NCBI RefSeq assembly: GCF_001571245.1
Contig: NZ_BCTK01000001.1
Coordinates: 806,001 to 870,000, forward strand
Source of the DNA: Achromobacter piechaudii NBRC 102461
GTDB taxonomy: Bacteria > Pseudomonadota > Gammaproteobacteria > Burkholderiales > Burkholderiaceae_B
DNA length: 64,000 bases
Reading direction: 5' to 3'
Made by a program: the position numbers and the translations under genes. Under the pieces are notes generated by a model, which saw only the letters and a list, made by a program, of their open reading frames with translations, was not told where the DNA came from and ran no database searches. Below are positions 18,692-27,847 of the stretch, piece after piece; the first letter of the stretch is position 1, and each line of letters opens with the position of its first letter.

Positions 18692-19621
18692 ATGGACACT
18701 AAATCCCTGACCCTGCTGGTCGAAATTCTGGATGCCGGCAATCTGAGCGAAGCCGCGCGCCGGCTCAAAATGACGCGAGCCAATGTCAGCTACCACCTGA
18801 ATCAGCTGGAACGCTCGGTCGGCATGCAGTTGGTGCGGCGCACGACGCGCCATGTCGAAGCCACCGAGATCGGGCTCAAGCTCTACCAGCATGGCCGCAG
18901 CATCCAGGACGAGCTGGTGGCGGCGCGCGAATCGGTCGACACCCTGGGCAAAACGCCGCAGGGCAAAGTGCGCCTGAGCGTGCCCAGCGGCTACGGCCAG
19001 TTCGTGATGACGCCGTGGTTGCTGGAGTTCAAGCAGGCGTATCCCGACATCGTGCTGGACGTGCTGTTCGAGAACAGCGTGGACGATCTGCTGCGCGACG
19101 AGGTCGATATCGCGGTGCGCATCATGTCCGAGCCGCCGCAGAATCTGGTGGCGCGCGAGCTCGGCCAGGTCCGCTACGTGGCGTGCGCGTCCAAGGTTTA
19201 TGCCGATGCCAAGGGCCTGCCGCAGCGGCCGGAAGACCTGGCACAGCTACCCGTCATCAGCGCCGCCGTGATCGGCCGGCCATTGCGCCTGTCGGCCTAT
19301 TTCGGCGGGCAGCCGCGCCAGCACGTAGTACTGGAACCCACGGTGATTTCCCGCAATTACGCGTTCCTGCGCGACGCCATCCGCGCCGGCCTGGGCGTAG
19401 GCGTGGTGCCGGACTACGTGGTCCATGACGACATCGCGCGCGGCGAGCTGCTGCCGGCGCTGCCGCAATGGCGGCTGAGTATTTTCGGACGCGGCATGTA
19501 CATGCTCTACATGCCCAACCGGCACCACCCGCGCGCCATTTCGATGCTGATCGAATTCATCCTGGAGCGCGCGCAGCGCAGCCACGACGGGCAGGCGGGT
19601 CTGCTGGCCGTCAAGGGCTGA
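18692..19621 (+). CDS. LysR-family regulator, probable control of the pim-like operon
   Basis: This 309-residue LysR regulator has its HTH in LVEILDAGNLSEAARRLKMT with RANVSYHLNQLERSVGMQL, and a substrate-binding domain containing LSVPSGYGQFVMTPWLLEF. The frame is open upstream to 18644, but MDTKSLTLLVE at 18692 has a strong GGAGGAG site. It is divergent from the beta-oxidation operon with a 165-base shared gap, so it is the likely local regulator. The inducer is unknown but may be an acyl-CoA or the free acid. Confidence 0.88.
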   Translation: MDTKSLTLLVEILDAGNLSEAARRLKMTRANVSYHLNQLERSVGMQLVRRTTRHVEATEIGLKLYQHGRSIQDELVAARESVDTLGKTPQGKVRLSVPSGYGQFVMTPWLLEFKQAYPDIVLDVLFENSVDDLLRDEVDIAVRIMSEPPQNLVARELGQVRYVACASKVYADAKGLPQRPEDLAQLPVISAAVIGRPLRLSAYFGGQPRQHVVLEPTVISRNYAFLRDAIRAGLGVGVVPDYVVHDDIARGELLPALPQWRLSIFGRGMYMLYMPNRHHPRAISMLIEFILERAQRSHDGQAGLLAVKG

Positions 19622-19695
19622 CCCCGTAACCGGCTGCACACGTCGGGCACGATACTTGCTGACCGCATTCAACAAAATTGGAGAGCGGGGGCGGG

Positions 19696-21045
19696 ATGGA
19701 TAGCGCGAAGCCGGCGAAGATAACGTCGGACAACGAAGTGCCCAGGGGGGCCGGAGACACGCCGGTGCCGGCTATTTCGGCATCGCAGGCGGCTCAGGAG
19801 CAGGCGGCGCTGGAGCAGTCGGCCCAAGAGCAGTCGGCCCAAGAGCGGTCGGCCCAAGAGGCCCAAGAGCAGGCGGCCCAAGCTCGCGCGGCGGAAAAAT
19901 CCGGCCCGGATGACCGCGCCTCGGATGAAAAAGTCACCGTGCAGGACGTGGGCATCGTCCCCGAGTCCGGACCCAATGTCACCCACGTCTGGGCGCGCGG
20001 CGCCTGTCTGACCACGCTGACCGTGCTTGCCGTGCTGTTTTCGCTGAAGATGGCGCAGGAATTCATCGTGCCCGTGGTGATGGCGATCGTGGTGGCGTAT
20101 GCGCTGGATCCGGCCGTCGCGCTGATGGAGCGGGTGCGCGTGCCGCGACCCATCGGCATCATGCTCCTGATGGCCATCATCGCCATCGGGCTGGCGGGCC
20201 TGGTGTACGCCACGCAAAGCCAGGTCAGCTCCATCGTCGAGGCGCTGCCCGAGATATCGCGCAAGATCTCCCGTACCGTCGGCGGCCTGACCAGCGGCCA
20301 CGGCTCGCTGCTGGAACGCCTGAAGGGCGCGGCCAGCGTCTTGCAGGACACTGGGGGCACCCCGTCCGGCCGCCAGGTGGTGGTCGCCAAGTCGGACGCC
20401 GGTCTCAGCGAATTCCTGTTGTGGGGCTCCAAGGGCCTGGCCGCCTTCCTGGGCCAGGCGATCATGAGCGTGTTCCTCGTCTTCTTCCTGCTGCTGTCGG
20501 GCAACGCCTTCAAGCGCAAGTTCGTCAAGGTGGCGGGCAAGACCCTGTCGCAGAAGAAGATCAGCGTCCACATGCTGGACCAGATCAACAGTTCGATCCA
20601 CATGTACATGGCCATGATGCTGGTCACCAACGTGGCGCTGGGCGTGCTGTCGTGGGGCGCGTTCCGGATGCTGGGCCTGGAGAACGCCGCGACCTGGGCG
20701 GTGGTGGCGGGCGCGCTGCACATCATTCCGTATTTCGGGCCGTTGCTGACGGCGGTGGGCACCGGGATCGCGGCGCTGATGCAGTTCGGTGAAATCGGGC
20801 CGGCGCTTCAGGTGGCGGGCAGTTCGGTCGTCATCGCCTTGCTGATCGGCGTGCTGGTTACGACATGGATGTCGGGCCGCATCGCCAAGATGAATTCGGT
20901 GGCGGTGTTCATTGTGCTGCTGCTGTTCACCTGGTTATGGGGCATCTGGGGCACGCTGCTGTCGGTGCCCATCGCGTTTATCGCCAAGGTGGTGGCGGAT
21001 CATATCGAGGGGCTGGACGCCGTGTCGGAGTTCCTGGGCGAGTAG
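19696..21045 (+). CDS. AI-2E family (PerM-type) transporter
   Basis: This 449-residue integral membrane protein of the AI-2E/PerM family has an about 100-residue hydrophilic N-terminal extension rich in Gln, Ala and Glu, then eight or so membrane segments (for example TVLAVLFSLKMAQEFIVPVV, MLLMAIIAIGLAGLVYA, LITVL-like C-terminal segments) and the family region AALHIIPYFGPLLTAVGTG. Members export signalling molecules or act as Na+/H+ antiporters; the substrate here is unknown. The extension carries a 15-bp tandem repeat. ATG 19696 is chosen over the upstream TTG because GGAG sits just before it. It is probably co-transcribed with the DUF445 gene. Confidence 0.85.
   Translation: MDSAKPAKITSDNEVPRGAGDTPVPAISASQAAQEQAALEQSAQEQSAQERSAQEAQEQAAQARAAEKSGPDDRASDEKVTVQDVGIVPESGPNVTHVWARGACLTTLTVLAVLFSLKMAQEFIVPVVMAIVVAYALDPAVALMERVRVPRPIGIMLLMAIIAIGLAGLVYATQSQVSSIVEALPEISRKISRTVGGLTSGHGSLLERLKGAASVLQDTGGTPSGRQVVVAKSDAGLSEFLLWGSKGLAAFLGQAIMSVFLVFFLLLSGNAFKRKFVKVAGKTLSQKKISVHMLDQINSSIHMYMAMMLVTNVALGVLSWGAFRMLGLENAATWAVVAGALHIIPYFGPLLTAVGTGIAALMQFGEIGPALQVAGSSVVIALLIGVLVTTWMSGRIAKMNSVAVFIVLLLFTWLWGIWGTLLSVPIAFIAKVVADHIEGLDAVSEFLGE
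19813..19881 (+). repeat. 15-bp tandem repeat inside the AI-2E transporter gene
   Basis: Units GAGCAGTCGGCCCAA at 19813 and 19828, GAGCGGTCGGCCCAA at 19843, a shortened GAGGCCCAA at 19858 and GAGCAGGCGGCCCAA at 19867. The unit encodes E-Q-S-A-Q, so copy-number change keeps the frame and alters only the length of the cytoplasmic N-terminal extension. Confidence 0.85.
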
Positions 21046-21055
21046 CGCAGTTGGT

Positions 21056-22426
21056 ATGCTGACGCCTCGCCACGCCGGAACCGTCATGCCCGAAACGTCC
21101 TCGACCGCCGCCTCGACCGCCGCCTCGTCAGCCCCACATTCCGCGCTGGCTTCCGACCTGCGCCGCACGCAGTTGCGGCGCATGAAGATCGCCGCGCTGG
21201 CGCTGCTGGTGGCGATGGTGTGTGGATTCATCACCAGCCACGTGATGGGCGGGCAGGGCGCGTGGGCGTGGGTGCGCGCGTTTTGCGAAGCCGCCACGGT
21301 GGGTGCGCTGGCAGATTGGTTCGCCGTGGTGGCGCTGTTTCGCCGCCCGATGGGCCTGCCCATCCCGCACACCGCCATCATCCCCAGCAACAAAGACCGC
21401 ATCGGCGACAACCTGGCCGTGTTCGTCCGCGACCATTTCCTGGATCCGGACACCTTGATGGAGAAGCTGCGCGTCTTCGATCCGGCGGCGCGGCTGTCGC
21501 GCTGGCTGGTGCGGCCCAAACAGGCGCAGGCCCTCAGCGACGGCGCGCGGCGCGTCGCGCTGCAAACGCTGGACATGCTGGACGATCACGCGGTGCGCGG
21601 CGTGATCCAGGAATTCGTCGTGAAGAACCTGCGCCGCTGGGATGCGGCGGGTACGGTGGGCGAAGTACTGGGACTCCTGACGCGCGACGGTCGCCATCAG
21701 GAATTGCTGGACGCCGCCATGGAGCGCCTGGGCGGCTACCTGGGCCAGGACGAAGTCAAAGAGCGCGCCTCCACCTTGCTGGTGAAGTTCGCGCGCAAGG
21801 AATGGCCGCGCATCATCGCCGCGGTGGACGTGGTCAAGTCGGTGGACGGCATCGCCGACAATCTGGCCGACCGGCTGGCGATGGCGCTGATGGACGAACT
21901 GCGCGACGTGCTGTCCGAACCCGATCACCCCGTGCGCCGCGATTACGAGGCGTGGGTGCTGGACTACATCGAACGCTTGAAGACCGATCCTGCCTTGTCC
22001 AGCCAGGTCGAGGAACTGAAGCAGCGCGCCATCGATCACCCCAAGGTGCAGGAATACGTGCAGGGCCTGTGGGACGACATCCATGCTGCGTTGCGGCGCG
22101 ACCTGTCGGACGAGGGCTCGGCGCTGGCCGCGCATCTGGAAAGCGCCTTGCTGGCGCTGGGCCGCAAGCTGGGCGAAGACCCAAGCTTGCGCGAGGCCAT
22201 CAACAACCACGTGCTGGGCAGCGCGCGGCGGCTGACCGGCCGGCTGCGTATCGGCGTGACGGAACACATTTCGCGCACGGTCAAGAACTGGGACGAACGC
22301 CATTTGGTGGACGAACTGGAACTGAGCGTGGGGCGCGACCTGCAATACATCCGCTTCAACGGCACGCTGGTGGGCGGCCTGATCGGCGTTGGGCTGCACG
22401 CGCTGGTGCTGCTGGTCAATCGTTAA
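21056..22426 (+). CDS. DUF445 family membrane-anchored protein
   Basis: This 456-residue protein has a hydrophobic segment near the N-terminus (IAALALLVAMVCGFITSHVM), the DUF445 signature AATVGALADWFAVVALFRRP with PIPHTAIIPSNKDRIG, a long helical middle part and a C-terminal membrane segment (GGLIGVGLHALVLLVNR). The family is widespread but its function is unknown; the layout suggests a membrane-anchored coiled-coil protein. Start could be 21056 or 21086. It begins 10 bases after the AI-2E gene. Confidence 0.85.
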   Translation: MLTPRHAGTVMPETSSTAASTAASSAPHSALASDLRRTQLRRMKIAALALLVAMVCGFITSHVMGGQGAWAWVRAFCEAATVGALADWFAVVALFRRPMGLPIPHTAIIPSNKDRIGDNLAVFVRDHFLDPDTLMEKLRVFDPAARLSRWLVRPKQAQALSDGARRVALQTLDMLDDHAVRGVIQEFVVKNLRRWDAAGTVGEVLGLLTRDGRHQELLDAAMERLGGYLGQDEVKERASTLLVKFARKEWPRIIAAVDVVKSVDGIADNLADRLAMALMDELRDVLSEPDHPVRRDYEAWVLDYIERLKTDPALSSQVEELKQRAIDHPKVQEYVQGLWDDIHAALRRDLSDEGSALAAHLESALLALGRKLGEDPSLREAINNHVLGSARRLTGRLRIGVTEHISRTVKNWDERHLVDELELSVGRDLQYIRFNGTLVGGLIGVGLHALVLLVNR

Positions 22427-22572
22427 CAAGCCTGATCGCATGTATCAGGAATGAAGAGTGCTGGCGCACGCCGCCGCCCCGGTGCTATTGTTTTCTGCGC
22501 CACGGGCCAGGCGGCGCTGTCTGCCCTGGCCGGGCATCCGCACCTTGCGTGCATGATTCCAGGAGGCACTTC

Positions 22573-23097
22573 ATGAAGAAAATCTCGATGCTGGTCGCGG
22601 CCCTGACGATGGCGGGCGCTTCCAGCGCCGCGCTGGCCGAAGACGTCAAGATGTCGTTCCTGACGGCCGATGGCTTAGGCAAGAGCGCCGGCACGATTTC
22701 CCTGAAGGACACCAAGGGCGGTTTGCAGATCACGCCCCATCTCAAAGGCCTGCCACCGGGCGAACATGGCTTCCACGTCCACGAGAAAGACTCGTGCATG
22801 CCGGGCATGGTCAACGGCCAGATGGCCCCGGGCGGCGCGGCGGGCGGGCATCTGGATCCCAAGGGCACCAAGGCGCACAAGGGTCCCATGGCGACCGACG
22901 GTCACCAGGGCGATCTGCCCTTCATCGTGGTGGACGCCGACGGCACCGCCAAAAAAGCCGTGCTGGCGCCGCACCTGAAGCTGGCCGACGTGAAGAAGCA
23001 CGCGGTGATGGTGCACGTGGGCGGCGACAACTACAGCGACACGCCGGCCCCGCTGGGCGGCGGAGGCGGCCGTCTGGTGTGCGGCGTAGTGAAGTAA
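22573..23097 (+). CDS. sodC: Periplasmic Cu/Zn superoxide dismutase
   Basis: This 174-residue enzyme dismutates superoxide in the periplasm. A Sec signal peptide ends near SAALA. The copper/zinc ligand pattern is intact: HGFHVHEKDSC, GGHLDP, KAHKGPMATDGHQGD and the C-terminal HAVMVHVGGDNYSD. Two cysteines (HEKDSCMPG and RLVCGVVK) can form the conserved disulfide. AGGAGG lies seven bases before the start. It appears monocistronic; the bacterial-type loop insertion typical of periplasmic SodC is present. Confidence 0.95.
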   Translation: MKKISMLVAALTMAGASSAALAEDVKMSFLTADGLGKSAGTISLKDTKGGLQITPHLKGLPPGEHGFHVHEKDSCMPGMVNGQMAPGGAAGGHLDPKGTKAHKGPMATDGHQGDLPFIVVDADGTAKKAVLAPHLKLADVKKHAVMVHVGGDNYSDTPAPLGGGGGRLVCGVVK

Positions 23098-23155
23098 AGC
23101 GGATTGGGGGGCGTTTGCGCGTCTCCCCGTTTGCATCCGACAGGCCCCCGCATCC

Positions 23156-23821
23156 ATGATCGAAGCCACCGTGACCGCACCGAGCGCCATTGAAGTTTCA
23201 GCCGAAGCCGCCTCTCATCAGGGCGAATTTTTCCTGATCGACGCCAGTTTCTTGGGAAACGGCAGGATTGCCGGCATCGAAATCGCCAACGAAGAGAAGC
23301 TGATCGAACCGGGGATGAATGTCGTCTCGCGTCCTGACGGATCGCCACATCAGTATCCGGAGCGTCCCCACCTGGTTCATGTACCGGAGAAGGGCGCAAT
23401 GCCACGCGATCTGGAAGAGCTCGCTGGCATTTGGATTGTGTCGGAGCCGTTGAAGCAGCTGTTTGAGCAGTTGGACGCCGAGGCGTTTGCATTTGTGGCC
23501 TGCGACTTCAGCCTTGCTGACGGCAGCTCCGGCCCGCAGTACTACCTGGGCAATGTGCTGCGCAGACTCGATGCCCTGGATGAAGCCTCTTCTCGGGTGA
23601 ACATCAAGCTCGACCACAATTATCAGACTGGCGAGGACGACAAACTTTATAGCCTTGTCGGCGGAGCCAATTTGGTGTTCAAACAGGATGTTGTGGCAGA
23701 TGCCCATATCTTCCGCCAGGATCGCATGGGAGCACCTCCCATCTGCGACCGCGCGATGTTTGATGCATTGAGTGCGGCCAACTTTTCCGGCGTACGGCTG
23801 CGCGATGCAGCCGATATCTAG
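23156..23821 (+). CDS. Imm11-type (DUF1629) immunity protein, orphan
   Basis: This 221-residue cytosolic protein has the C-terminal pattern typical of the Imm11/DUF1629 family: LVGGANLVFKQDVVADAHIFRQDR, then ICDRAMFDALSAANFSGVRL (read as two adjacent blocks). Such proteins are predicted immunity partners of polymorphic toxins. No toxin, T6SS or Rhs gene is visible on either side, so it is an orphan here. Its stop codon shares the palindromic CTAG with the convergent NmrA-like gene (4-base overlap). The family assignment is from motif recognition and should be checked by profile search. Confidence 0.7.
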   Translation: MIEATVTAPSAIEVSAEAASHQGEFFLIDASFLGNGRIAGIEIANEEKLIEPGMNVVSRPDGSPHQYPERPHLVHVPEKGAMPRDLEELAGIWIVSEPLKQLFEQLDAEAFAFVACDFSLADGSSGPQYYLGNVLRRLDALDEASSRVNIKLDHNYQTGEDDKLYSLVGGANLVFKQDVVADAHIFRQDRMGAPPICDRAMFDALSAANFSGVRLRDAADI

Positions 23822-24684
23822 AGCGTGTTTTGAACGACCAGACTCCGAACGTAAGCCTCCAGCGTGGTCGATCCCCGCAGCGGCGTGTCCGACAAATCAA
23901 AACCGCCGTCGACGCTAACCTCGGTCATCCGGGCATACGATGCCGCGGCGGTTTCAGAGAAGCCCTGCCTGACGAACGCCTGCCGCCATTCTGCGCGCGG
24001 TACGACGTGGACCTCGACGGGCTGGTCCAAGGCCTGCGCAAACGCTCGCGCTACGTCGCTTGGTGTATACCGCCTGGGGCCTTCCACGTAGCGGACGCCC
24101 TGATCGTCGAGAGCCGACATCAAGCGGTCAGCTGCGACCTCGCCGAGATCTTTCGGCGCGACCATCGGAATGGCAAGATTCGCCGGGAAAAGACTGGGCA
24201 GCACGCCGGTGTTGCGCACCGTTTCGAGTAACCCGTCCCAGTTGCTCATGTAGTAAGCAGCACGGTTCACGGCCGCTGCCAGCGCCTGGGCCCGTAGCCC
24301 TTCCTCCAGTTCCCACAGCACGTTCAAGTCGCCAATGTGGCTGCCCGGTTGGGCGCCGGCCGTCGATTCGGCAACGACTTTTTCAAGTCCGGATCCCTCG
24401 AGCGCAGCCAATATGTTCGCAACAGTGTGTCTTTCGACGGCGTCGGTATCCCTGCGGATGTCCGCGGGAGGATTCAGTAGAAAAGCGCGTCGTCCACGCC
24501 GGAACGCGGCGCGTAATGACGCCACGTCTTCCACATCAGCCTGGACAATGTCCGCGCCCAGCGTGCGCCAGTGCGCGGCGCGAGCCGCGGATCGGGTAAG
24601 GATGGTGACCTCTGCACCGCGCGCAAGCAAAGCGCGCGCGGTGGCCGCCCCGACATGTCCTGTGCCGCCCATGATGATGTACAT
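23818..24684 (-). CDS. NmrA-like NAD(P)-binding SDR-family protein
   Basis: This 288-residue atypical short-chain dehydrogenase starts MYIIMGGTGHVGAATARALL, with the GGTGHVG dinucleotide-binding motif of NmrA-type proteins. It lacks a clear YxxxK catalytic pair, as is usual in the NmrA group, which act as redox sensors or NAD(P)H-dependent reductases. The frame is open 39 bases further upstream, but the glycine motif normally begins within the first few residues. Substrate is unknown. Confidence 0.82.
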   Translation of the reverse strand: MYIIMGGTGHVGAATARALLARGAEVTILTRSAARAAHWRTLGADIVQADVEDVASLRAAFRRGRRAFLLNPPADIRRDTDAVERHTVANILAALEGSGLEKVVAESTAGAQPGSHIGDLNVLWELEEGLRAQALAAAVNRAAYYMSNWDGLLETVRNTGVLPSLFPANLAIPMVAPKDLGEVAADRLMSALDDQGVRYVEGPRRYTPSDVARAFAQALDQPVEVHVVPRAEWRQAFVRQGFSETAAASYARMTEVSVDGGFDLSDTPLRGSTTLEAYVRSLVVQNTL

Positions 24685-24765
24685 GTGTCTGTCCTCCGGT
24701 GGGTGAGGGTTGCGAGCGTCCACGCTCTTGCCGGCGACCTCAAACTCCGATCTGGTACGCCAGGC

Positions 24766-25647
24766 TCATGTATCGCTTGCAGCAGGCGAGGCCGGGCTGC
24801 GTTCAGTGTGGGAGCCATGCGCTTCGGCAAATACACGGGTGAACTCTGCGCCCAGCAGAAACACCTGGGCGGCGAAATAAACCCATATCAGCACGACCAC
24901 CAGCGATCCTGCCGCAGCGTACGAGGAGGCGATGGAAGCCTTGGCCATGTACAAGCCAATCAGGAACTTTCCGATTTCGAACAAAACGGCGGTGACGAAC
25001 GCTCCTGCCCAAACGTCGCGCCACGCGACCGGGGCTTGGGGCATAAATCGGTAGATCATCCCAAAAAGAAGGGTAAGGATGCCCACCGTGACTGCCTCGT
25101 TGACGGCTTGGAGCAGCAGTCCCCAACCCGGGTCGCCGCCGCCCAGCCAACTTCCCAATGCTGCCAGCACCGTGCTGACGATCAGCGAGACAATCAATAA
25201 AAATGCCAGTGTCAGGATCAGGCCAAAAGAGAGCAGACGTGCGCGGATCAGCGCCCAAATACCAGACTGCTTCTTGGCGTTGACCTTCCAAATGCGATCC
25301 AGCGCGCTTTGCAGTTCCGAAAATACCGTCGTCGAGCCGATGACCAGCATCACCACGCTGATGACCGTCGCCGCAATGCCCTGCGCGGGTTCTTGGGCGC
25401 CCAGCACGACACTTTCGACTGCCTTCCCGCCTTCTGCGCCGACCAAGGCGCTGATTTGCTCGAACAACTGTCCCTGCGCGGCTTCGTGGCCCCAAAAGAA
25501 GCCAGCGATACCGATCACGATAATGACAAGTGGCGCCAGTGAGAAAACCGTATAGAACGCGATCGCGGCGCCCATGCTGGGGGCGTAGTCGTCCAGCCAG
25601 TTCATCACCGTTTGCTTAACCAGGGCATAAAGCCGTTTGATCGCCAT
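24766..25647 (-). CDS. YihY/BrkB family inner-membrane protein
   Basis: This 293-residue protein has about six membrane segments and the family motif SMGAAIAFYTVFSLAPLVII near the N-terminus, with AGSLVVVLIWVYFAAQVFLLGAEFTRV at the end (quoted as adjacent halves of one helix pair). The YihY/BrkB family is common; older labels as a tRNA ribonuclease or serum-resistance protein are not reliable. MAIKRLYALV at 25647 follows a GGGAG site; an upstream in-frame start at 25683 is less likely. Confidence 0.86.
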   Translation of the reverse strand: MAIKRLYALVKQTVMNWLDDYAPSMGAAIAFYTVFSLAPLVIIVIGIAGFFWGHEAAQGQLFEQISALVGAEGGKAVESVVLGAQEPAQGIAATVISVVMLVIGSTTVFSELQSALDRIWKVNAKKQSGIWALIRARLLSFGLILTLAFLLIVSLIVSTVLAALGSWLGGGDPGWGLLLQAVNEAVTVGILTLLFGMIYRFMPQAPVAWRDVWAGAFVTAVLFEIGKFLIGLYMAKASIASSYAAAGSLVVVLIWVYFAAQVFLLGAEFTRVFAEAHGSHTERSPASPAASDT

Positions 25648-25772
25648 TTTCTGCACTCCCAGCGCATGCAGGGTCGTTAGCAAGTGGCGTGCCGCGTTTT
25701 GGTTATCGCTAAGAAAAGCGAGCTGGGAATCGTGGCGTGAAGCTGACCGACCGGACGCGACCTAAAGCGTCC

Positions 25773-26282
25773 TCATTCGGCCATGCTGAACGCCTGATGG
25801 TAGGTGACCGTTCCGGACGGCAAGGGCTGCCCGAACGACATTGCCATGAAGTATTCCGGAGGTACGTCTGGCAACACCAGCGTGGCTTCGTTCATGAAGC
25901 CAAATCGTTTGTAGTAGGAGGGCTCACCAAGAACGACGCAGCCAGATGCGCCTAGATCGGAAAGCCTGGCTAGCGCCTTGCGTATCAGTTGAGACCCAAT
26001 CCCGCGGCCCTGTAATTTGGGAATGACAGAAACAGGGCCAATGCCAAACCATCCTGATGTGCCGTCGGAGATGGAAACCGGTGAAGCCGCGACATTCCCG
26101 ACTACAGACCCCTCCATTTCGGCAACCAGACTGACGGTTAACGCGCCGGCCTCGCGCAATGCGGCGAGAATAAATTGTTCGTTGTGACTCGTATGAGGTG
26201 CATCCAAGAATGCTGCCTCTGTGACGGCATGAATGGCCGCGACGTCTGCTGGCGCTTCGGAACGAAGGATGAGTTTCGTCAT
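25773..26282 (-). CDS. GNAT N-acetyltransferase (YhbS-like)
   Basis: This 169-residue acetyltransferase has the acetyl-CoA binding motif VIPKLQGRGIGSQLIRKAL and the YhbS-type ending GEPSYYKRFGFMN. The acceptor substrate is unknown. It is the first of three GNAT genes in the accessory stretch, and its closely packed neighbours do not suggest a pathway. Confidence 0.85.
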   Translation of the reverse strand: MTKLILRSEAPADVAAIHAVTEAAFLDAPHTSHNEQFILAALREAGALTVSLVAEMEGSVVGNVAASPVSISDGTSGWFGIGPVSVIPKLQGRGIGSQLIRKALARLSDLGASGCVVLGEPSYYKRFGFMNEATLVLPDVPPEYFMAMSFGQPLPSGTVTYHQAFSMAE

Positions 26283-26441
26283 GAGGTCAGTATGGAAGGG
26301 GATGTCTGCTTCTGGCCGGGAGCAGCCGGTGGTGACGGGCGGTTTCCGACCCGTTGCGGTCCTTGAATTTTCCAGCTAGCAGTCGTTCGGAACGCACTAT
26401 TGGTTTGCCGAACCCTCCAGAACTGACCAATTTCTGCGTGA

Positions 26442-27329
26442 CTATATCGCCAGCAATGCGTTAAGCAGTGCATCAATTGGATTGATGGGACTCGAATATT
26501 CCCGGTGAACGCCGCTTTGAAACGACGAATCAAGTATCGGTCTGTCGTTTCTATAAAACAACGCCCCTCGTGAATATACCTGCACAGCATGGTTGCATCG
26601 CTCAACTTCGTCTCCTGTTAAGACAAGCGTGACGAGGCGCGGTTCGGTGCAGAACATTGTTGGTCGACTTATGGCCACACTCATTTGTGGGGTTATCGGT
26701 GCTAATATTTTTGGCGCAAGAGGTGCGTTTACGACTGCCTTTATGTTATGAAAAAAACCATCTCCGTAAATAAATTCCGTACCAGAAGAAAATAACACCA
26801 GAAACTTTGCCCGGCACCCGATGCTGTCAGCGATCAACCTCTGCGACTGCCGCATATTGAGACCTATAATTGCATTTCTCTCAGGACTTTGAAGCGGGCC
26901 TCTGAAATGTTCCGCCAACGAGACGGATGCTTCACGGTTCATCGGGCCACGGACAGCCAACGAAACGACGCAATCCGTCAGCGCGCGAAGCTGATCGTCC
27001 GATGACTCTTGCGGGACAAACCTTGGTCTGAGGTCGTCTCCAGCAATTGGCCTTCGCTCAAGACCCTCAAGCCACGTAATCACGGCGGGAAAATTGCCAT
27101 CGGCGGTATCAAATTCATCCTCGAAGCTTTCGTCGAACTGCGTCGATTGTTGAGCTGTGCGGCCAAGTTTAATGTGGTGTCCATTACCAATCATGCCAAG
27201 TTTATCCGGCGGAATGCGCTTCTCGGAACCATCGGGTTTAATCCAACCGGTGGTCCCGTCGGATGCGGCCCAGTGACGAGAAACGCATCGTGGCCACCAA
27301 TGGTGTCGTTCGGATTTGAGTTTGTTCAT
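26442..27329 (-). CDS. DUF4238-like hypothetical protein
   Basis: This 295-residue protein begins MNKLKSERHHWWPRCVSRHW, recalling the KxxHYVPxxYLxxF start of DUF4238 proteins, and later has FSSGTEFIYGDGFFHNI and LAPKILAPITPQMSVAISRP, like the FITSDNP and LSP blocks of that family. DUF4238 proteins are of unknown function and often occur in variable or defence-related loci. Base composition is clearly lower in GC than the core genes around, pointing to transfer. The frame is open to 27458, but the HHWWP motif is expected near the N-terminus. No strong ribosome site was seen. Confidence 0.55.
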   Translation of the reverse strand: MNKLKSERHHWWPRCVSRHWAASDGTTGWIKPDGSEKRIPPDKLGMIGNGHHIKLGRTAQQSTQFDESFEDEFDTADGNFPAVITWLEGLERRPIAGDDLRPRFVPQESSDDQLRALTDCVVSLAVRGPMNREASVSLAEHFRGPLQSPERNAIIGLNMRQSQRLIADSIGCRAKFLVLFSSGTEFIYGDGFFHNIKAVVNAPLAPKILAPITPQMSVAISRPTMFCTEPRLVTLVLTGDEVERCNHAVQVYSRGALFYRNDRPILDSSFQSGVHREYSSPINPIDALLNALLAI

Positions 27330-27847
27330 TAGCGTGAGGTGGAAATTAACGGATGCAGGAAACTTTGAGCCGAGACGCGGGAAATGCTCATGCGCTGAAA
27401 ATGGATGATCTGCTCCACTGTGTGCCAATGCTCTTTGCGACAGGACGATTATCCCCAATTTTCTTCGCAGTGGTGTCGACTGACTACCTCTGATTCCCCT
27501 GTGAATTCACATAGCGAAGGCTATAGGAATAGCTTTGGCGCCAGATCCGGTATGTCTGGCTCCAAATTACCGACAATGTAGCTGGCGATATCGAAAGACC
27601 GAAATTGGCCGATAGCAGTCCTCCTATAAGCAAGCGGCGGGGAGCAGTAAAGGCTTCCTCGGCAGTCTCCTCCAGAACGAAGCCCCGCTCGGCACGTATG
27701 CAAAGCGTGCATCCTCGCACCCCGCGTTCCAGATCTTTCCAAGGTCGAAGTTGCGCCGGATCGCTGTAGCTAATCCCCCGTTCGTCCTGACTTGGCCGTA
27801 CGCTCAAAAGGAACACCAATCCGGAGGATAAGGAGTTCTACGAACGA
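27330..27847. other. Intergenic stretch, no confident gene
   Basis: A 111-codon minus-strand frame (27484-27819) has no family features. In another minus frame the short stretch FDIASYIVGNLEPDIPDLA near 27540-27600 looks protein-like, so a decayed gene end is possible. I do not call a gene. GC is low, as in the neighbouring DUF4238-like gene. Confidence 0.4.

Noticed and set aside
26279..26605. 108-codon minus-strand frame overlapping the DUF4238-like end
   Set aside because: No family features and it runs through the 3' end of a better-supported gene and the intergenic gap.
27484..27819. 111-codon minus-strand frame
   Set aside because: No motif, no ribosome site, and competing protein-like signal in another frame; left as intergenic.
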